Shown piece after piece: positions 62,299 to 64,000 of a stretch of DNA of 64,000 nucleotides (position 1 is the first letter of the stretch; each line of letters starts with the position of its first letter). The translations under genes were made by a program, and so were the position numbers. The notes beneath the pieces were generated by a model. That model searched no databases and was not told where the DNA came from. It worked only from the letters and a program-made list of their open reading frames with translations. Source of the stretch: Erythrobacter ani (lineage in GTDB: Bacteria > Pseudomonadota > Alphaproteobacteria > Sphingomonadales > Sphingomonadaceae); assembly GCF_019204025.1 (NCBI RefSeq), contig NZ_JAGSPB010000001.1:1302001-1366000 (forward strand), in the 5' to 3' direction.

Positions 62299-64000
62299 TC
62301 AGGCGGCTTTAACGCTCGCAATCCATTGATCGACCCGTTTTTCAAGTATCGACAGCGGCACCGATCCGCCGCCGAGAACCGTATCGTGGAACCCACGAAT
62401 GTCGAACTGGTCGCCCAGTTCTTCCTCAGCCCTGGCGCGCAATTCCTGGATGCGGATCATCCCGATCTTGTACGCGGTCGCCTGTCCCGGCATCACGATG
62501 TAACGGCGCACCTCCGATCGGACTGCCGTTTCGGGGATCGGCGAGTTCTCTAGGAAATAGTCGATGGCCTGCTGCTCGCCCCATCCTTTCGAGTGAATGC
62601 CCGTATCGACCACAAGCCTGATCGCGCGCCACATCTCGGTCGTCAGGCGACCGAAGTCCGAATAGGGATCGTCGTAAGCACCCATTTCCTTGGCCAGTTT
62701 TTCCGAATACAGTGCCCAGCCTTCGCCAAAGGCCGGGATATAACCGCCTTGCGCGCGGAATTTGGGAATGCCCGTAAGTTCCTGCGCAATCGATGACTGC
62801 ATGTGGTGGCCGGGATTGCCCTCGTGATAGGCAATAACTTCCAGCGAGGGGATCGGCATCGCACGCATGTCGGAAAGGTGCGCGTAATAGACGCCTGGCC
62901 GTGATCCGTCGGGCGTTCCGGGGCGGTAGTGCTGCGCAGCGCCATCCTGCTCGCGGAAGGGCTCGACCCTTTTGACCACGAGATCGGCCTTGGGCAGCGT
63001 TCCGAAGAAATCGGGCAGGCGTTCATTGATGAAGGCAAGATGCTTTTCTGCCTGATCGATATATTGCTGCGCCCCGGCATCGTTGTCGGGATAGAAGAAT
63101 TGGTCGTCTTCGCGCACGAACGTGAAGAACTCCTGCAGATCACCGTCGAAGCCTACCTGATCCTTGATCGCCTCCATCTCCGCGCGGATGCGCGCGACTT
63201 CGGACAGGCCTGTTTCGTGGATTTCGTCCGCCGTGAGATCGGTAGTCGTCATGAGATTGAGCCGATAATTGTAGAAGTCGTCGCCGCTTGCGAGCGCGCC
63301 GACGCCCTGCGCCGTTTCATCGGAGTTCGGACGGTCCTCGGTGTACCAATCGATGACCCGGCGGTAAGCGGGTGCGAACTCTTCGGTCAGGGCCGCACGG
63401 GCTTCCTCACGCAGCTCATCGGCTCGCTCTTCCGTGATCGCACCGTCTTCAACCAGTTTGGCCAGATGCGCTTCGCTCGCCTCCCACAGCGCGGAGGGCT
63501 CGCCGTCGTCAAACGGAGCGCCGTTGGTCAGTTTCGTCGATTCCTCGATCACGGCGTCATAAGAAAAGCGCGGTGGGCGCGTTCCGGCTTCGGCATTGTT
63601 TTTCGCGCGGTCGAGAAGCTGGTCCATCGCCGTGCCGATGCCTGCGATTCGAGCAATGAAAGCCTCCATATCGCTTTCATCTTCCACTCGGTGCTGCGTC
63701 AGGACGAAGCTCGGCAGAGCGGTGTGCGTCCCGTTCATCTGATGCAGGATATATTGCTGATCGTTGAACTCGGCTGCGCGCGCGGCCTGATCGGCGCGGA
63801 ACTGAAACATGTCCCAGGACAGTTTCGCTTCATCCGAAAGTTCGTCGTAATCGAAGTTTGCTTCCATCTCTGCGACGGCTGCCTGCCACCACTGGATCTG
63901 CTCCTGCTGCGCCTCAAGCGAGAGATCGTCGATCTTGTCGTTGTCGCTCTTCCGGCCGAGGGCCGTCTGCCGGATCGGGCTGAATTTCAGCTCCTCCTCG
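62299..64000 (-). CDS. DUF885 peptidase-like protein, 5' end outside window
   Basis: 567 residues visible, and the frame is still open at base 64000, so the N-terminus and signal peptide are missing from view. The metal-site motif Y-H-E-G-N-P-G-H-H in LEVIAYHEGNPGHHMQSSI is the DUF885 version of a zinc-peptidase helix, followed by GGYIPAFGEGWALYSEKL with the later glutamate ligand, and MPGQATAYKIGMIRI. Related proteins are periplasmic peptidases or unknown. ATG 63867 is an internal methionine, not the start. Confidence 0.88.
   Translation of the reverse strand, partial: EEELKFSPIRQTALGRKSDNDKIDDLSLEAQQEQIQWWQAAVAEMEANFDYDELSDEAKLSWDMFQFRADQAARAAEFNDQQYILHQMNGTHTALPSFVLTQHRVEDESDMEAFIARIAGIGTAMDQLLDRAKNNAEAGTRPPRFSYDAVIEESTKLTNGAPFDDGEPSALWEASEAHLAKLVEDGAITEERADELREEARAALTEEFAPAYRRVIDWYTEDRPNSDETAQGVGALASGDDFYNYRLNLMTTTDLTADEIHETGLSEVARIRAEMEAIKDQVGFDGDLQEFFTFVREDDQFFYPDNDAGAQQYIDQAEKHLAFINERLPDFFGTLPKADLVVKRVEPFREQDGAAQHYRPGTPDGSRPGVYYAHLSDMRAMPIPSLEVIAYHEGNPGHHMQSSIAQELTGIPKFRAQGGYIPAFGEGWALYSEKLAKEMGAYDDPYSDFGRLTTEMWRAIRLVVDTGIHSKGWGEQQAIDYFLENSPIPETAVRSEVRRYIVMPGQATAYKIGMIRIQELRARAEEELGDQFDIRGFHDTVLGGGSVPLSILEKRVDQWIASVKAA

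Noticed and set aside
1..64000. tRNA, rRNA, CRISPR arrays, insertion sequences
   Set aside because: I looked for cloverleaf T-loops, repeat-spacer series, transposase motifs and terminal inverted repeats and saw none that hold up; a dedicated scan was not possible.

Overview
The window is a compact, GC-rich chromosomal segment of an alphaproteobacterium. Several genes point to the order Sphingomonadales, most likely an Erythrobacteraceae relative. These are a serine palmitoyltransferase paired with its own acyl carrier protein (sphingolipid synthesis), CtrA and DivK, DUF4167, DUF3572 and HIG1-domain proteins, the one-cysteine type of DksA, candidate EcfG-type stress promoters, and remains of an RcGTA-like gene transfer agent. 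The family-level placement is inference from gene content. I found no rRNA, tRNA, CRISPR array, insertion sequence or integrase.

Layout. 1-4.4 kb: the end of argF, then hslO, a small secreted protein, queC and a Spinster-like MFS transporter. 4.4-6.2 kb (minus): SodC lipoprotein and an OmpA protein with a run of 28 prolines. 6.35-7.65 kb (minus): the two ends of a GTA cluster (small-subunit-like gene, truncated large terminase, DUF2793 tail-end gene) joined directly, as if the middle had been deleted. 7.9-10.7 kb: YqaA membrane protein, sphingolipid pair spt-acp, divK. 10.8-14.0 kb: a five-gene operon in which every junction is a 4-nt start/stop overlap. 14-17.7 kb: Sel1-like protein, DksA, PilZ, a peptide-type solute-binding lipoprotein and DUF4112. 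17.7-20.3 kb: kynA-kynB-kynU, tryptophan to anthranilate. 20.3-26.4 kb: K+ channel-like protein, Crp/Fnr regulator, HNH nuclease, GluQ, HIG1 protein, cobalamin adenosyltransferase, 3-hydroxybutyryl-CoA dehydrogenase and a stress-promoter-driven acidic protein.

26.4-40.2 kb: mutS, maeB, a DUF892 stress protein, trmB, an MscS channel, ctrA, rpoN-lptB, a BON-MscS channel behind a second stress promoter, and ppa. 40.3-48.6 kb (plus): hisS, prfA, prmC, DUF4167, lnt, metK and a DUF418 membrane protein. 48.6-51.2 kb (minus): a CoA-transferase group (scoA, scoB, CaiB family). 51.2-51.55 kb: a hairpin-rich stretch ending in a strong plus-strand terminator with no convincing reading frame, a candidate small RNA. 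51.7-64 kb: an archaeal/eukaryotic-type CDC48 ATPase, a third MscS channel, polA, an Ala/Glu-rich lipoprotein, a divergent class A beta-lactamase, a DUF305-LVIVD fusion protein and the 3' part of a DUF885 peptidase-like gene running off the right edge.

The less ordinary items are the collapsed GTA locus, the structured-RNA candidate before CDC48, the GGAAC-N16-(C)GTT promoters, and the palindromic motifs ahead of metK. The rest is mostly housekeeping and central metabolism.
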